A DNA stretch of 64,000 nucleotides from assembly GCA_038120095.1 (NCBI GenBank), contig JAYOKZ010000014.1, forward strand, positions 1 to 64,000. The letters are read 5' to 3'. This DNA comes from UBA2589 sp038120095. Lineage in GTDB: Bacteria > Gemmatimonadota > Gemmatimonadetes > Longimicrobiales > Gaopeijiaceae. The notes below the pieces were generated by a model. The model was not told the DNA's origin and made no database searches. It was given only the letters and a program-made list of their open reading frames with translations. Shown here in pieces: positions 51,806 to 60,470 of this stretch. The position numbers and the translations under genes are program-made. The first letter of the stretch is position 1. Each line of letters starts with the position of its first letter.

Positions 51806-52282
51806 ATGCTGGACTCCACTGAGACCATCAAAGACCTCCAGAAGATGCGGGACGAAGGCCACCTGTCGGACGCTCTGCTTCGGGCCGCGGTGCGCATGGT
51901 CGAGAAGGGAGACGACCGATTCGACTGGGTCGGCGTCTACCTGCTCGGGGAAGACAACGAGTTGTGGCTGCACAACTATGTCGGAGAGCCGACCGAGCAC
52001 GCGAAAATCCCGGTCGGCACGGGCGTCTGTGGCCGTGCCGTGCAGGAACGCACCAACCTGAACATCCCGGATGTCAGTGCCGAGGAAAATTACCTGGCCT
52101 GTTCCCCGGATGTTCAGTCGGAATTGGTGATCCTGATCCGTGCCGGAGAGGACATTTTCGGCCAGATCGACATCGACTCCGAGGAGAAGGGCGCGTTCAC
52201 CGAGGAAGATGAAATCGGTTTGATGGGTATCGCCGACAAGCTCGCCGAGCAGTTGGCCGCGGAGCGACGGGAGGGCTCCTGA
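51806..52282 (+). CDS. GAF-domain protein, probable free-methionine-(R)-sulfoxide reductase-like
   Basis: About 158 residues from ATG 51806; the frame reaches back to 51593, but that part is low in conserved character. A single GAF domain includes WVGVYLLGEDNELWLHNYVG, IPVGTGVCGRAVQER, NYLACSPDVQSELVILI and GQIDIDSEEKGAFTEEDE. The Cys in GVCG and in YLAC, and the ID-S segment, match the reactive cysteines and substrate pocket of fRMsr (MsrC). The third Cys of E. coli fRMsr is not obvious. A plain ligand-sensing GAF is the alternative. It overlaps the MBL gene. Confidence 0.75.
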   Translation: MLDSTETIKDLQKMRDEGHLSDALLRAAVRMVEKGDDRFDWVGVYLLGEDNELWLHNYVGEPTEHAKIPVGTGVCGRAVQERTNLNIPDVSAEENYLACSPDVQSELVILIRAGEDIFGQIDIDSEEKGAFTEEDEIGLMGIADKLAEQLAAERREGS

Positions 52283-53031
52283 CGGCACATCCGCCCTTTC
52301 TGAATGCCGGGAACGCAGGCCCCTTCACGCTCGACGGGACCCGGACATACATGGTTGGGAATCGATCCGTTGTGATCGTTGATCCGGGCCCGGACGTGGA
52401 GCACCACGTTCGGGCCCTGGTGTCTTCAGTGCAGACAGCAGAGAGCGTCGCCGTCGTCCTCACGCATGGTCACAGTGATCATGCGGCCTCGGCTCCCGCG
52501 ATTTCACGTCTGACCGGGGCGAACGTGTACGGACCGGAGGGGCTTGGCGGCGTTGATGTGACGATGCGAGACGGAGACGCCATCGAAACGGATGCCGGCG
52601 ACCTGGTGGCCGTGCACACACCGGGGCATACACCTGAACACCTGAGCTTCTGGTGGACCGGACGCGATGCCCTGTTCGTCGGCGACCTCTTCCTGGGGAA
52701 GGGTGATACGACGTGGGTGGCAGAGTACCCGGGTTGTGTAGCGGATTACCTGCAGTCACTCCGGCATGTGCGTGGATTGTCTCCGTCGGTGATGTATCCA
52801 TCCCACGGGCCGCCGTTGGAAGATCCGATCGATGCGATCGATCGGTTCGAGGCGCATCGGCTCCAGCGAATCGAACAGGTTCGAACGGCGATGCGCGCGC
52901 ACCCTGCCGCCGACACCGACGCATTGCTCGATGTCGTGTACGGCCCGGAACTGGCCTCGGGTCTTCGCGGCGCGGCATCTCGGTCGCTCGCGGCGCTCGT
53001 GGAGTTCATCCACGATGGCGGCACCCCATGA
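52279..53031 (+). CDS. MBL-fold metallo-hydrolase (LACTB2/GloB-like), probable CTG start
   Basis: About 250 residues if it starts at CTG 52279, which overlaps the upstream stop as CTGA and follows GGGAGGG. The first ATG (52351) would remove NAGNAGPFTLDGTRTY, the conserved opening strand of this family, and no ATG, GTG or TTG precedes it in frame after the upstream gene. The zinc motif is VVLTHGHSDHAA (H-x-H-x-D-H), with VHTPGHTPEHLSF and FVGDLFLGKG. The winged C-terminal domain (IEQVRTAMRAHPAADTDALL) resembles LACTB2, a metal-dependent hydrolase or endoribonuclease. Function is otherwise unassigned. Confidence 0.85.
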   Translation: MTAHPPFLNAGNAGPFTLDGTRTYMVGNRSVVIVDPGPDVEHHVRALVSSVQTAESVAVVLTHGHSDHAASAPAISRLTGANVYGPEGLGGVDVTMRDGDAIETDAGDLVAVHTPGHTPEHLSFWWTGRDALFVGDLFLGKGDTTWVAEYPGCVADYLQSLRHVRGLSPSVMYPSHGPPLEDPIDAIDRFEAHRLQRIEQVRTAMRAHPAADTDALLDVVYGPELASGLRGAASRSLAALVEFIHDGGTP

Positions 53032-53050
53032 CGTCAGGGTATCCTCCCTC

Positions 53051-54442
53051 ATGAACCAGACCCTCGTGGAGACGGTCGCCGATCGGCTGCGAGCGATCGT
53101 CGGCACTGAACATGTGATCACCCACCCCGACCGTCTCGTCGCCTACGAGTCGGACGGCCTCACGGCGTACCGGGTCGCTCCTCGCGCGGTGGTTCTGCCA
53201 GAGACGACGGACCAGGTATCGAAGGTCCTGTCGGTTCTGCACGGTGAAGGCGTGGACGTCATTCCGCGGGGGGCCGGGACGGGTCTCTCGGGCGGCGCGT
53301 TGCCGACCCCGGATGGCGTGATCGTCGGAACTGCGCGGATGAATCGCATCCTGTCGATCGACACCAAGAATCGGCTGGCGACCGTTCAGCCGGGACTCAT
53401 CAATGCGCGGCTCACGGAGGCGACCGCGCCCTACGGCCTGTACTATGCGCCCGATCCCTCTTCACAATCGGCGTGCACCCTCGGCGGGAATGTCGCGGAA
53501 AACTCAGGCGGCCCGCACTGCCTGAAATACGGGGTGACCGCGCGCTACGTCACGGGACTCACTGTGGTGATGGCCGACGGTGAAGTGGTCCGCCTGGGAG
53601 GGGCGGGTCGAGAAGTCGCGGGAGACCTGGATCTGGTTGGACTTTTCGTCGGCTCCGAGGGCTGTTTCGGGATCGCTACGGAGATCGAGGTTCGGCTGCT
53701 GCCGATCGCAGAGGGGATCCGGACGCTGCTCGGGATCTTCGACTCGATGGAGGCGGCCGGCCACGCGGTGACGGACATCATGGCCTCGGGGCTCATGCCT
53801 GCGGCCGTGGAGATCGTCGATCATGCGACGATCGTGGCGGTAGAGGCGAGTGTGTTTGCGGCCGGCTATCCCACCGACGCGGGTGCTGCGCTGGTGATTG
53901 AATTCGACGGTACCGAGGCGGGCCTCGACGCAGACGCGGATCGTGCGGAGCAGTGTTGTCTGGCGGCCGGTGCGAGAGAGGTGCGGCGAGCGACGTCGGA
54001 GGAGGAGCGCCTGGGTCTCTGGAAGGGCCGCAAGAAAGCCTTTGGCGCGATGGGCCGCATCGCACCTGATCTTCTCGTACAGGATGCGACAGTGCCCCGG
54101 ACCCGGCTGCCTGAGGTCCTGGCCCGGATTGCCGAAATCGGAGACGAATACGACCTGAAGATCGCCAACGTCTTCCACGCTGGAGACGGCAACCTCCACC
54201 CCAATATCCTGTTCGACCGTCAAAACCCGGACGAGCTGGACCGAGTCGAGAAGGCCTCGCGGGAGATCATGGAGTTGTGTGTGTCCGTGGGTGGGACCAT
54301 CACCGGTGAACATGGCGTAGGTGTCGACAAACGTGGGTACATGCCGCTGGTTCACAATGCAGTCGAGCTCGAGATACTTCGGCGGGTCCGATGGGTGTTC
54401 GACCCCGACGGTAATCTGAACCCGGGCAAGGTCGTGCCGTGA
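53051..54442 (+). CDS. glcD: Glycolate oxidase subunit GlcD (FAD-binding)
   Basis: About 463 residues from ATG 53051. The PCMH FAD domain shows VLPETTDQVSKVLSVLHGEG, IPRGAGTGLSGGALP and SACTLGGNVAENSGGPHCLK; the C-terminal substrate cap ends with HAGDGNLHPNILFD and TGEHGVGVDKRGYM. With GlcE and GlcF it oxidises glycolate or a related D-2-hydroxy acid and passes electrons to the membrane. D-lactate dehydrogenase is a close alternative. GTGA overlap with glcE. Confidence 0.93.
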   Translation: MNQTLVETVADRLRAIVGTEHVITHPDRLVAYESDGLTAYRVAPRAVVLPETTDQVSKVLSVLHGEGVDVIPRGAGTGLSGGALPTPDGVIVGTARMNRILSIDTKNRLATVQPGLINARLTEATAPYGLYYAPDPSSQSACTLGGNVAENSGGPHCLKYGVTARYVTGLTVVMADGEVVRLGGAGREVAGDLDLVGLFVGSEGCFGIATEIEVRLLPIAEGIRTLLGIFDSMEAAGHAVTDIMASGLMPAAVEIVDHATIVAVEASVFAAGYPTDAGAALVIEFDGTEAGLDADADRAEQCCLAAGAREVRRATSEEERLGLWKGRKKAFGAMGRIAPDLLVQDATVPRTRLPEVLARIAEIGDEYDLKIANVFHAGDGNLHPNILFDRQNPDELDRVEKASREIMELCVSVGGTITGEHGVGVDKRGYMPLVHNAVELEILRRVRWVFDPDGNLNPGKVVP

Positions 54443-55668
54443 CCCTGCTCGAGCGTTTCCGAGGTGCCGTCTCCGGTGTCGCGGCTCACGACTCCTTCGA
54501 GGCCGTCGGGCGGTTGGCTTTGGGCGAACAGCCGTCTCTCACGGCGTCGCCTCGCTCTGTCGAGGATGTGGCCGCCGTCATGGGTTGGGCCGCAGAGGAA
54601 CGTCTCGGCGTCCTGCCTCTCGGCCGGGGGAGTGAAGTGCGCCCGGTTGCGGGTGGCCCCTTCATCGTTCTCGAGACGTCGGGTCTCTCCGGCATCGATG
54701 AGTATCAGCCAGCGGACTTGACCATCACCGCGGGGGCGGGTGCAACGTTCGCTTCGGTGGATGATGCCCTCCGTGAAAATGGGCAATGGGCTCCCTTCGA
54801 TCCGCCGCGCGCGCGCCAGCGCTCCATGGGTGGCTTCGTGTCGACCGCCGACCACAGTCCCCTCTGGGCCGGCTATGGCGCCCTCAAGAATCATGTACTG
54901 GGCGCGACGGTCGTCACGGGAGATGGCCGGATTCTTCGGCTTGGTGGAAAGGTCGTGAAGAACGTGGCCGGCTATGATCTTCTCCGACCCGTCGTGGGGG
55001 GGCGAGGTCGCCTGGGCGTCGTGGCGTCCGTGTGCCTTCGCGCGTTTCCCGTGCCTGCTGAGGAACGGGTACTCGTGGTGAAGGGGGACTCCGCCCTCGA
55101 CCTGATCGAACGAGCGCTGGCCGTAGGTGTGGCTCCGGTCCTTCCCGTATCGATCGTCGTCGCAGGCCCGCTGATGACCCTCGAGGGTCGATCAGCCATG
55201 GTTCTGCGTCTCCATGGGGCCGGCTCGACCGTGGACGCAGATCAGGCAACGATCGAGCAACACCTCGGATCATCTCCCGACGTTTTCGACGGAGCCAGCG
55301 GAACGGCACAGTCGCTTCTCGAGGAGATGCGGGACTGCGGTGGTCGCGAAGCATGCCGTGTAGATGTCTCGGTTCTTCCTTCCCGCCTGGTTGAGGTCGT
55401 GCGGGCCGCTGGCGCTGCCGGCTTGCGGTCACTGGTCATCGACACCTATTCGGGCCGGATTCGGTCGGCTGCGGATCGGCTCGATCCGACGGACGTCGAC
55501 GCGCTGCGCCTGGCGGCCGAAGAGGCAGGGGGTGCATTGCGGGTGTTGGACTGGGCAGGTTCCGATCGTCCATCGGACACTCCCCGCAGGGCGGCGGAGG
55601 TCAGGCTTTCAGAACGACTCGTTTCGATCTTTGATCCAGGCGGTGTGCTTTGGCCAACTCGCTCATGA
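54439..55668 (+). CDS. glcE: Glycolate oxidase subunit GlcE (FAD-binding)
   Basis: 409 residues from GTG 54439. A shorter, more divergent relative of GlcD: EDVAAVMGWAAEERLGVLPL, GRGSEVRP, QPADLTITAGAGATFASVDD and KVVKNVAGYDLLRPVVGGRG are the FAD-domain landmarks. The C-terminal part is reduced. It is the second flavoprotein of the GlcDEF complex. It overlaps glcD (GTGA) and glcF (ATGA). Confidence 0.9.
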   Translation: MTLLERFRGAVSGVAAHDSFEAVGRLALGEQPSLTASPRSVEDVAAVMGWAAEERLGVLPLGRGSEVRPVAGGPFIVLETSGLSGIDEYQPADLTITAGAGATFASVDDALRENGQWAPFDPPRARQRSMGGFVSTADHSPLWAGYGALKNHVLGATVVTGDGRILRLGGKVVKNVAGYDLLRPVVGGRGRLGVVASVCLRAFPVPAEERVLVVKGDSALDLIERALAVGVAPVLPVSIVVAGPLMTLEGRSAMVLRLHGAGSTVDADQATIEQHLGSSPDVFDGASGTAQSLLEEMRDCGGREACRVDVSVLPSRLVEVVRAAGAAGLRSLVIDTYSGRIRSAADRLDPTDVDALRLAAEEAGGALRVLDWAGSDRPSDTPRRAAEVRLSERLVSIFDPGGVLWPTRS

Positions 55669-57005
55669 GTGCCGGTGAGAGGCGCCTCGCGAATGCTCTC
55701 GAGGCTCAGCGTGAGCGACTGCTCCCGTGTGTACACTGTGGGTTCTGCCTTCCGGCCTGTCCGACGTACAACCGGCTGGGCGACGAAAACGATTCACCGC
55801 GGGGCCGGCTGCACCTCATGAAGGCGGTGGTCGAAGGCCGGCTCGACCCCGGGTCAGACGCCTTTCAGGTGCACATTGACCGCTGCCTGGGGTGCCGAGC
55901 GTGCGAGCCGGTTTGCCCCTCGGGCGTCGAGTATGGGACTCTTCTCGAACTCGCTCGAGAGACCGCGTCCGAGGCTCGGGCGCCGGGCGTGCTGACAAGT
56001 GGGCTTCTTGTGGTCATGGGGTCACGAGTCTTGCGGAAGCTTCTGTTCCTCGGGGGGCGGGTCATGACGGCGACAGGCCTTGCGAAACTGGCAGTGCGGC
56101 GACTTCGGGGAACAGGTGTCGCGGGCAACCTGCGATTCGCGCTTGCCATGCTCGCGGCGACGGACGAACGACCGATGCGCAGTGACGTTGCGCTGCCCTC
56201 GGCCGGGATATCGGACTTGGACGCGACGCCCGGGGCAGCGGCGTTCGAGGCAGTGCCCGCGAGGGCGCCATCGGTTGGTGTCCTGGAGGGCTGCGTGCAG
56301 CAGGGCCTTTACAGGCGCGTGAACGAGGCGACGGCACGCACCCTCGAGGCGAATGGTTTCAACCTTCGCTCCGTAGTCGGTCAGGACTGCTGTGGGGCCC
56401 TGCATGCGCACGGAGGAGACCTGCATGCGGCGAGGCGCCTCGCGCGTCGCAATATCGAAGCGTTCGAGCGAGAGCAGCTGGATTGGATTGCAGTGAACGC
56501 GGCGGGATGCGGGGCGGCGATGAAGAAATACGGCGAACTCTTCGAGGGTCACGACCTCGAGGAACGTGCTCATGCCTTCTCCGCGAGAGTGCGGGATGTG
56601 ACAGAACTCCTCGCCTCTGCAGGGCCGAGGCAGGGGGGGATGATCGAGTGCTCTGTCGCGTACGATCACCCGTGTCATTTGATGCACGCTCAGGGTGTGA
56701 CCGCCGAACCGATCCAGGTGCTCGGCGCTGTCCCGGGCGTTACGGTGCACATCGTCGACGGAGCCGCCGAATGCTGCGGCGGGGCCGGCATCTACGGTAT
56801 GACCCACCCTGAGCTCGGATCCCGGATCGGTGGGGATAAGGTGGCCGCCGTGAAGGCAACCGGAGCGGATATGGCGTGCACCCCGAACCCGGGGTGCATG
56901 ATGCAGATTGGCGCGGGGCTGCGGATCGAAGGGGACGACACTGCGGTCCTTCATCCGGTCGAACTGCTCGATCGAAGCTACCGAAGAGCGGGATATTACT
57001 CATGA
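55665..57005 (+). CDS. glcF: Glycolate oxidase iron-sulphur subunit GlcF
   Basis: About 446 residues from ATG 55665 (a TTG at 55650 is an alternative). Two 4Fe-4S motifs occur near the N-terminus: CVHCGFCLPACPTY and CLGCRACEPVCPSG. Two CCG domains follow, with GVLEGCVQ, QDCCGALHAHGG, NAAGCGAAMKKYG, YDHPCHLMHAQG and ECCGGAGIYG. It moves electrons from GlcDE to quinone at the membrane. The ATGA overlap shows translational coupling within glcDEF. Confidence 0.93.
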   Translation: MSAGERRLANALEAQRERLLPCVHCGFCLPACPTYNRLGDENDSPRGRLHLMKAVVEGRLDPGSDAFQVHIDRCLGCRACEPVCPSGVEYGTLLELARETASEARAPGVLTSGLLVVMGSRVLRKLLFLGGRVMTATGLAKLAVRRLRGTGVAGNLRFALAMLAATDERPMRSDVALPSAGISDLDATPGAAAFEAVPARAPSVGVLEGCVQQGLYRRVNEATARTLEANGFNLRSVVGQDCCGALHAHGGDLHAARRLARRNIEAFEREQLDWIAVNAAGCGAAMKKYGELFEGHDLEERAHAFSARVRDVTELLASAGPRQGGMIECSVAYDHPCHLMHAQGVTAEPIQVLGAVPGVTVHIVDGAAECCGGAGIYGMTHPELGSRIGGDKVAAVKATGADMACTPNPGCMMQIGAGLRIEGDDTAVLHPVELLDRSYRRAGYYS

Positions 57006-57092
57006 CGCAGAACGGAATGGCAGGGGCGAGAGGGGGTCGATGAGTCGCGTCGGTAATGCGGGCCCGTGTGGCCGACTTCTGGAGAGGTCCGA

Positions 57093-58268
57093 ATGAATCC
57101 GGGGACGACCGAAGAGGGGCTCAGCACTCTGCAACAGGTCCGCGGCATGCGGGATGAATTCGTCGATTTCGTCTCCTCGCTGTGTCTGGTCGAGTCACCG
57201 ACGGATCAGCCGCTCACGCAGTCTTCGGTTCACGCTCTGCTGGAGCCGGCCTTCACGGACCTGGGGTTTGACGTGCGAGTGGTGAACGGACGGCAAAGCG
57301 GAAACCACCTGCTCGTCACGCCGAAGCGCCGCTCGAAACGTGGTCCGAGACAGCTGCTCATTGGGCACAGTGACACGGTGTGGCCGCTGGGCACGCTGGA
57401 GCAGATGCCGGTGCACGTTCGCGACGGAAAGCTGTTCGGGCCCGGCACGCTGGACATGAAAGGCGGTCTCAGCCTGATCGTCTTCGCGCTACGTGCGCTC
57501 CGAGATCTCGGGCTCGAACCTGACGTCGCCCCCTTCATTTTTGTGAACTCGGATGAAGAGGTCGGGAGCCCTGACTCGCGGAAGCATGTGCAACGGCTGG
57601 CGCGCGTCTCGAACCGGGCGTTCGTGGTCGAGCCGGCGCTCGGGCCTTCGGGGCTCATCAAGACTGCGAGGAAGGGGCTTGGGCGCTTCGACATCATCGT
57701 GCGCGGTCGGGCGGCGCATGCGGGGCTCGATCCGGAAGCCGGAGCCAGCGCCATCGTCGAGCTGTCGCATGTCATTCAGAGTCTGGACCGGCTCAACGAT
57801 CCCGCGCACGGCATCACGGTCAACGTCGGCCTGATCGGGGGAGGCACCCGCCCGAACGTGATCGCCGCGCGCGCGACCGCATCGGTCGACGTTCGCGTCG
57901 AGTCATTGGAGGATGGCCGGAGGATCGAGGAGAAGGTACGCGGGATCCGGCCCGTCACGCCCGACGTCACGATCGAGGTGACCGGTGGGGTTCGAGTAGC
58001 TCCGCTGGAGAGGACTCCAAGAAACGTTGCGTTGTGGGAGCAGGCGCTCCGTTGTGGAGCGGAGCTCGGTTTCGAGCTCGACCACGGGCTCGCCGGTGGC
58101 GGTTCCGACGGCAACACGACGAGCCTCTACACGGCCACGCTCGATGGCCTCGGGTGCGTGGGCGATGGAGCCCACGCTGATCATGAGCACATCGTGATCG
58201 ACGCGTCCCTCGATCGGTGCGCTCTGCTCGCTCGGCTGTTGCTGGCGCCTCCTTCGAACCGGAGCTAG
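57093..58268 (+). CDS. M20-family metallopeptidase, candidate N-succinyl-L-amino-acid desuccinylase
   Basis: About 391 residues from ATG 57093 with GGAGAGG upstream. Glutamate-carboxypeptidase-type M20 motifs: LLIGHSDTVWPLG (His), GPGTLDMKGGL (Asp), FVNSDEEVGSPDS (catalytic Glu pair), AFVVEPALG (Glu) and C-terminal HADHEHI (His). The lid domain follows GRAAHAGLDPEAGASAI. On its own it is a carboxypeptidase G2-like enzyme. The following GNAT and racemase genes suggest it removes the N-acyl group from L-amino acids in a D-to-L conversion route. Confidence 0.85.
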   Translation: MNPGTTEEGLSTLQQVRGMRDEFVDFVSSLCLVESPTDQPLTQSSVHALLEPAFTDLGFDVRVVNGRQSGNHLLVTPKRRSKRGPRQLLIGHSDTVWPLGTLEQMPVHVRDGKLFGPGTLDMKGGLSLIVFALRALRDLGLEPDVAPFIFVNSDEEVGSPDSRKHVQRLARVSNRAFVVEPALGPSGLIKTARKGLGRFDIIVRGRAAHAGLDPEAGASAIVELSHVIQSLDRLNDPAHGITVNVGLIGGGTRPNVIAARATASVDVRVESLEDGRRIEEKVRGIRPVTPDVTIEVTGGVRVAPLERTPRNVALWEQALRCGAELGFELDHGLAGGGSDGNTTSLYTATLDGLGCVGDGAHADHEHIVIDASLDRCALLARLLLAPPSNRS

Positions 58269-58289
58269 AGAAAGCGTCGTGCCCATTGA

Positions 58290-59177
58290 ATGTCGATCGA
58301 GCGTCGTCGGTTTGCGGCTGGCGGGTCGCCCGTGAGCGACTATGTAATCCGACCCTTCACCTCCATGGAGGAGTGCCACGAGTGTGTGGCGTTGCAGGAG
58401 GACACGTGGGGACGCGGCTTCTCGGAGCGGGTTGCGCCCGCCATCCTCAAGGTCGGCCAGATTCTCGGAGGTGTCTCTTCCGGGGCGTGGGACGCCGAAG
58501 GCCGCCTGGTTGGATTCGTGTTCGGCCTGACGGGCCTCCGGGACGGTGAGGTCGTCCACTGGTCGGACATGCTCGCGGTGCGTCCCGAAATTCGTGACAC
58601 CGGCCTGGGCAGGCGTCTGAAGGCGTATCAGCGAGACGTCGTCATGGCGCTCGGTATCGAGAAGATGTTCTGGACCTTCGATCCCCTTCAGAGTCGCAAC
58701 GCCCATCTCAATGTCACACGCCTCGGCGCGGTGATTCGCGAGTATCGTGTGGACATGTACGGCGAGACCGACTCCCCTCTGCATCGCGGGATCGGTACGG
58801 ATCGCTTTATCCCCCTTTGGCAGCTCCGCACCGAACGTGTCGCCGGCCGCCTCGTCGATGATCCGGCTCAGGCCTTTGATCCATCATCCTTACGTCCCGA
58901 CTCCATTGGTGTGGCGCTGGATGCGACGTCACGCTCCGACTCGCTTCCGTTGCCGGTGCGATTGAACCTCGAGCTTGATGACGACTGGATCAGCGTCGGG
59001 GTTCCGGCCGATGTGGGTGGGGTCATGGACCTTGATCTCGGTCTGGCGCAGGAGTGGAGGGCGGCCACGCGGGAAGCCCTCCCGCACTACCTTCGGCAGG
59101 GGTATGAGGTCCGTGAATTCGTTCGAGGCCCCGTAGTCTCCAGATATCTGCTTACAAGGATCAGCGGCGCTGCATGA
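58290..59177 (+). CDS. GNAT-superfamily N-acyltransferase, candidate D-amino-acid N-succinyltransferase
   Basis: 295 residues (ATG 58290; GTG 58332 is possible). A GNAT fold is seen in YVIRPFTSMEECHECVALQE, GRLVGFVFGLTG, HWSDMLAVRPEIRDTGLGRR (acetyl-CoA-binding strand and loop) and LKAYQRDVVMALGIEKMFW. The C-terminal half is longer than a minimal GNAT. It resembles the predicted acetyltransferases that accompany N-succinylamino acid racemases, where a GNAT protein succinylates D-amino acids. ATGA overlap with the flavoprotein gene. The acyl donor is inferred. Confidence 0.72.
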   Translation: MSIERRRFAAGGSPVSDYVIRPFTSMEECHECVALQEDTWGRGFSERVAPAILKVGQILGGVSSGAWDAEGRLVGFVFGLTGLRDGEVVHWSDMLAVRPEIRDTGLGRRLKAYQRDVVMALGIEKMFWTFDPLQSRNAHLNVTRLGAVIREYRVDMYGETDSPLHRGIGTDRFIPLWQLRTERVAGRLVDDPAQAFDPSSLRPDSIGVALDATSRSDSLPLPVRLNLELDDDWISVGVPADVGGVMDLDLGLAQEWRAATREALPHYLRQGYEVREFVRGPVVSRYLLTRISGAA

Positions 59178-60406
59178 AGAACGGAACTCTGGCAATCATC
59201 GGTGCCGGACCTGTCGGCCTGGAGGCGGCCCTTCGCGCGGCCGATGACGGATGGACCTTCACCCTGTACGAAGCCGGAACGGGTGTCGCTGGAAATGTTC
59301 GGTCGTGGGGCCATGTTCAGCTCTTCACACCGTGGGCGATGAATCTCTCGCCCCGCATGCGCGCGCGTCTTGGCAGGCTGGGGTGTGCGCCGCTCGATGA
59401 CGCAGCGTGTCCGACGGGGACTCAGCTTGTCGATGAGGCGTTCGAGCCGTTGGCCGCGGAGCCGGACATCGCGCCGAACGTTCGATCCGGCACCCGGATT
59501 CTCGAGGTTTCCCGAGACGGACTGCTGAAGAGTGATGAGATCGGTACGGGAGTCCGGGCCCGGCATGCATTTCGTCTCCTCGTTCGGCGTGCCGATGGGA
59601 GCGAGGGGATCGAGTATGCCGATGTCGTTCTCGACTGTACGGGTACGTACGACCAGCCGAACGCACTGGGCACCGGAGGCATCGCCGCGCCGGGCGAGCG
59701 GGGATCCGAAGCGTTCATCACTCGTGCGATCCCCGACGTTCACGGCACTTCGGGGAACGGTGAGCGGCCCTGGAGGGGCAGCCGGATTCTCCTCGTCGGG
59801 GCCGGGCACTCGGCGCAAACCGTTGCGCGCGACCTGGCGGATCTCGTGGAGCGAGTACCGGATACCCGTGTCACGTGGGCGATCCGGAGCTCGGCTCCCA
59901 CCTTCGGCGTGATCGACGATGACCCGCTGGCGCTCCGACGTGCACTGGGTGAGCGTGCTCGCGCACTTGTGGAAGGAACAGGGACCCCGTTCGATGTTCG
60001 ACTCGGGCGATCGGTACACGCCCTTTCATCAGGCGAGGACGGCATCGATGTCGCACTGCGAACGGCGGGCGGAGATATCGAGCACGTGCTCGTCGATCAC
60101 ATCATCTCCATGACCGGGTCCGTGGGGGACGCACGCCTGTATCGGCAGCTACAGGTTCACGAGTGCTATGCGACGTCCGGTCCCATGAAGCTGGCGGCCG
60201 CGCTGCTTTCGTCGTCGTCTCAGGATTGTCTCACGCAGGAAAGCCGGGGAGCGGATACGTTGCAGAACCCCGAGCCATACTTTTACATCCTCGGCAGCAA
60301 GTCGTACGGTCGAAATTCGACGTTCCTGATGCGCGTGGGTTGGGAGCAGGTCGATGAGGTGTTCGAAGTGCTCCGCGCTCCCGAAGTCGATGAAGATGTT
60401 GCCTGA
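59174..60406 (+). CDS. FAD/NAD(P)-binding oxidoreductase (flavin-containing-monooxygenase-like)
   Basis: 410 residues from ATG 59174. Two Rossmann motifs: LAIIGAGPVGLEAALRAADD at the N-terminus (FAD) and ILLVGAGHSAQTVARDLADL at about 197 (NADPH-type), typical of class B flavin monooxygenases and related pyridine nucleotide-disulphide enzymes. SWGHVQLFTPWAMNLSPRM occupies the segment following the FAD strand. The canonical FMO F-x-G-x3-H motif is not seen. It is translationally coupled to the GNAT gene inside the presumed D-amino-acid cluster; its substrate there is unknown. Confidence 0.78.
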   Translation: MKNGTLAIIGAGPVGLEAALRAADDGWTFTLYEAGTGVAGNVRSWGHVQLFTPWAMNLSPRMRARLGRLGCAPLDDAACPTGTQLVDEAFEPLAAEPDIAPNVRSGTRILEVSRDGLLKSDEIGTGVRARHAFRLLVRRADGSEGIEYADVVLDCTGTYDQPNALGTGGIAAPGERGSEAFITRAIPDVHGTSGNGERPWRGSRILLVGAGHSAQTVARDLADLVERVPDTRVTWAIRSSAPTFGVIDDDPLALRRALGERARALVEGTGTPFDVRLGRSVHALSSGEDGIDVALRTAGGDIEHVLVDHIISMTGSVGDARLYRQLQVHECYATSGPMKLAAALLSSSSQDCLTQESRGADTLQNPEPYFYILGSKSYGRNSTFLMRVGWEQVDEVFEVLRAPEVDEDVA

Positions 60407-60470
60407 TCGTATCGAAGCGAGGTTCCGGAACATGGATCCTCCGTCCCCTCTCCGAGCCTGACCACGTCCA

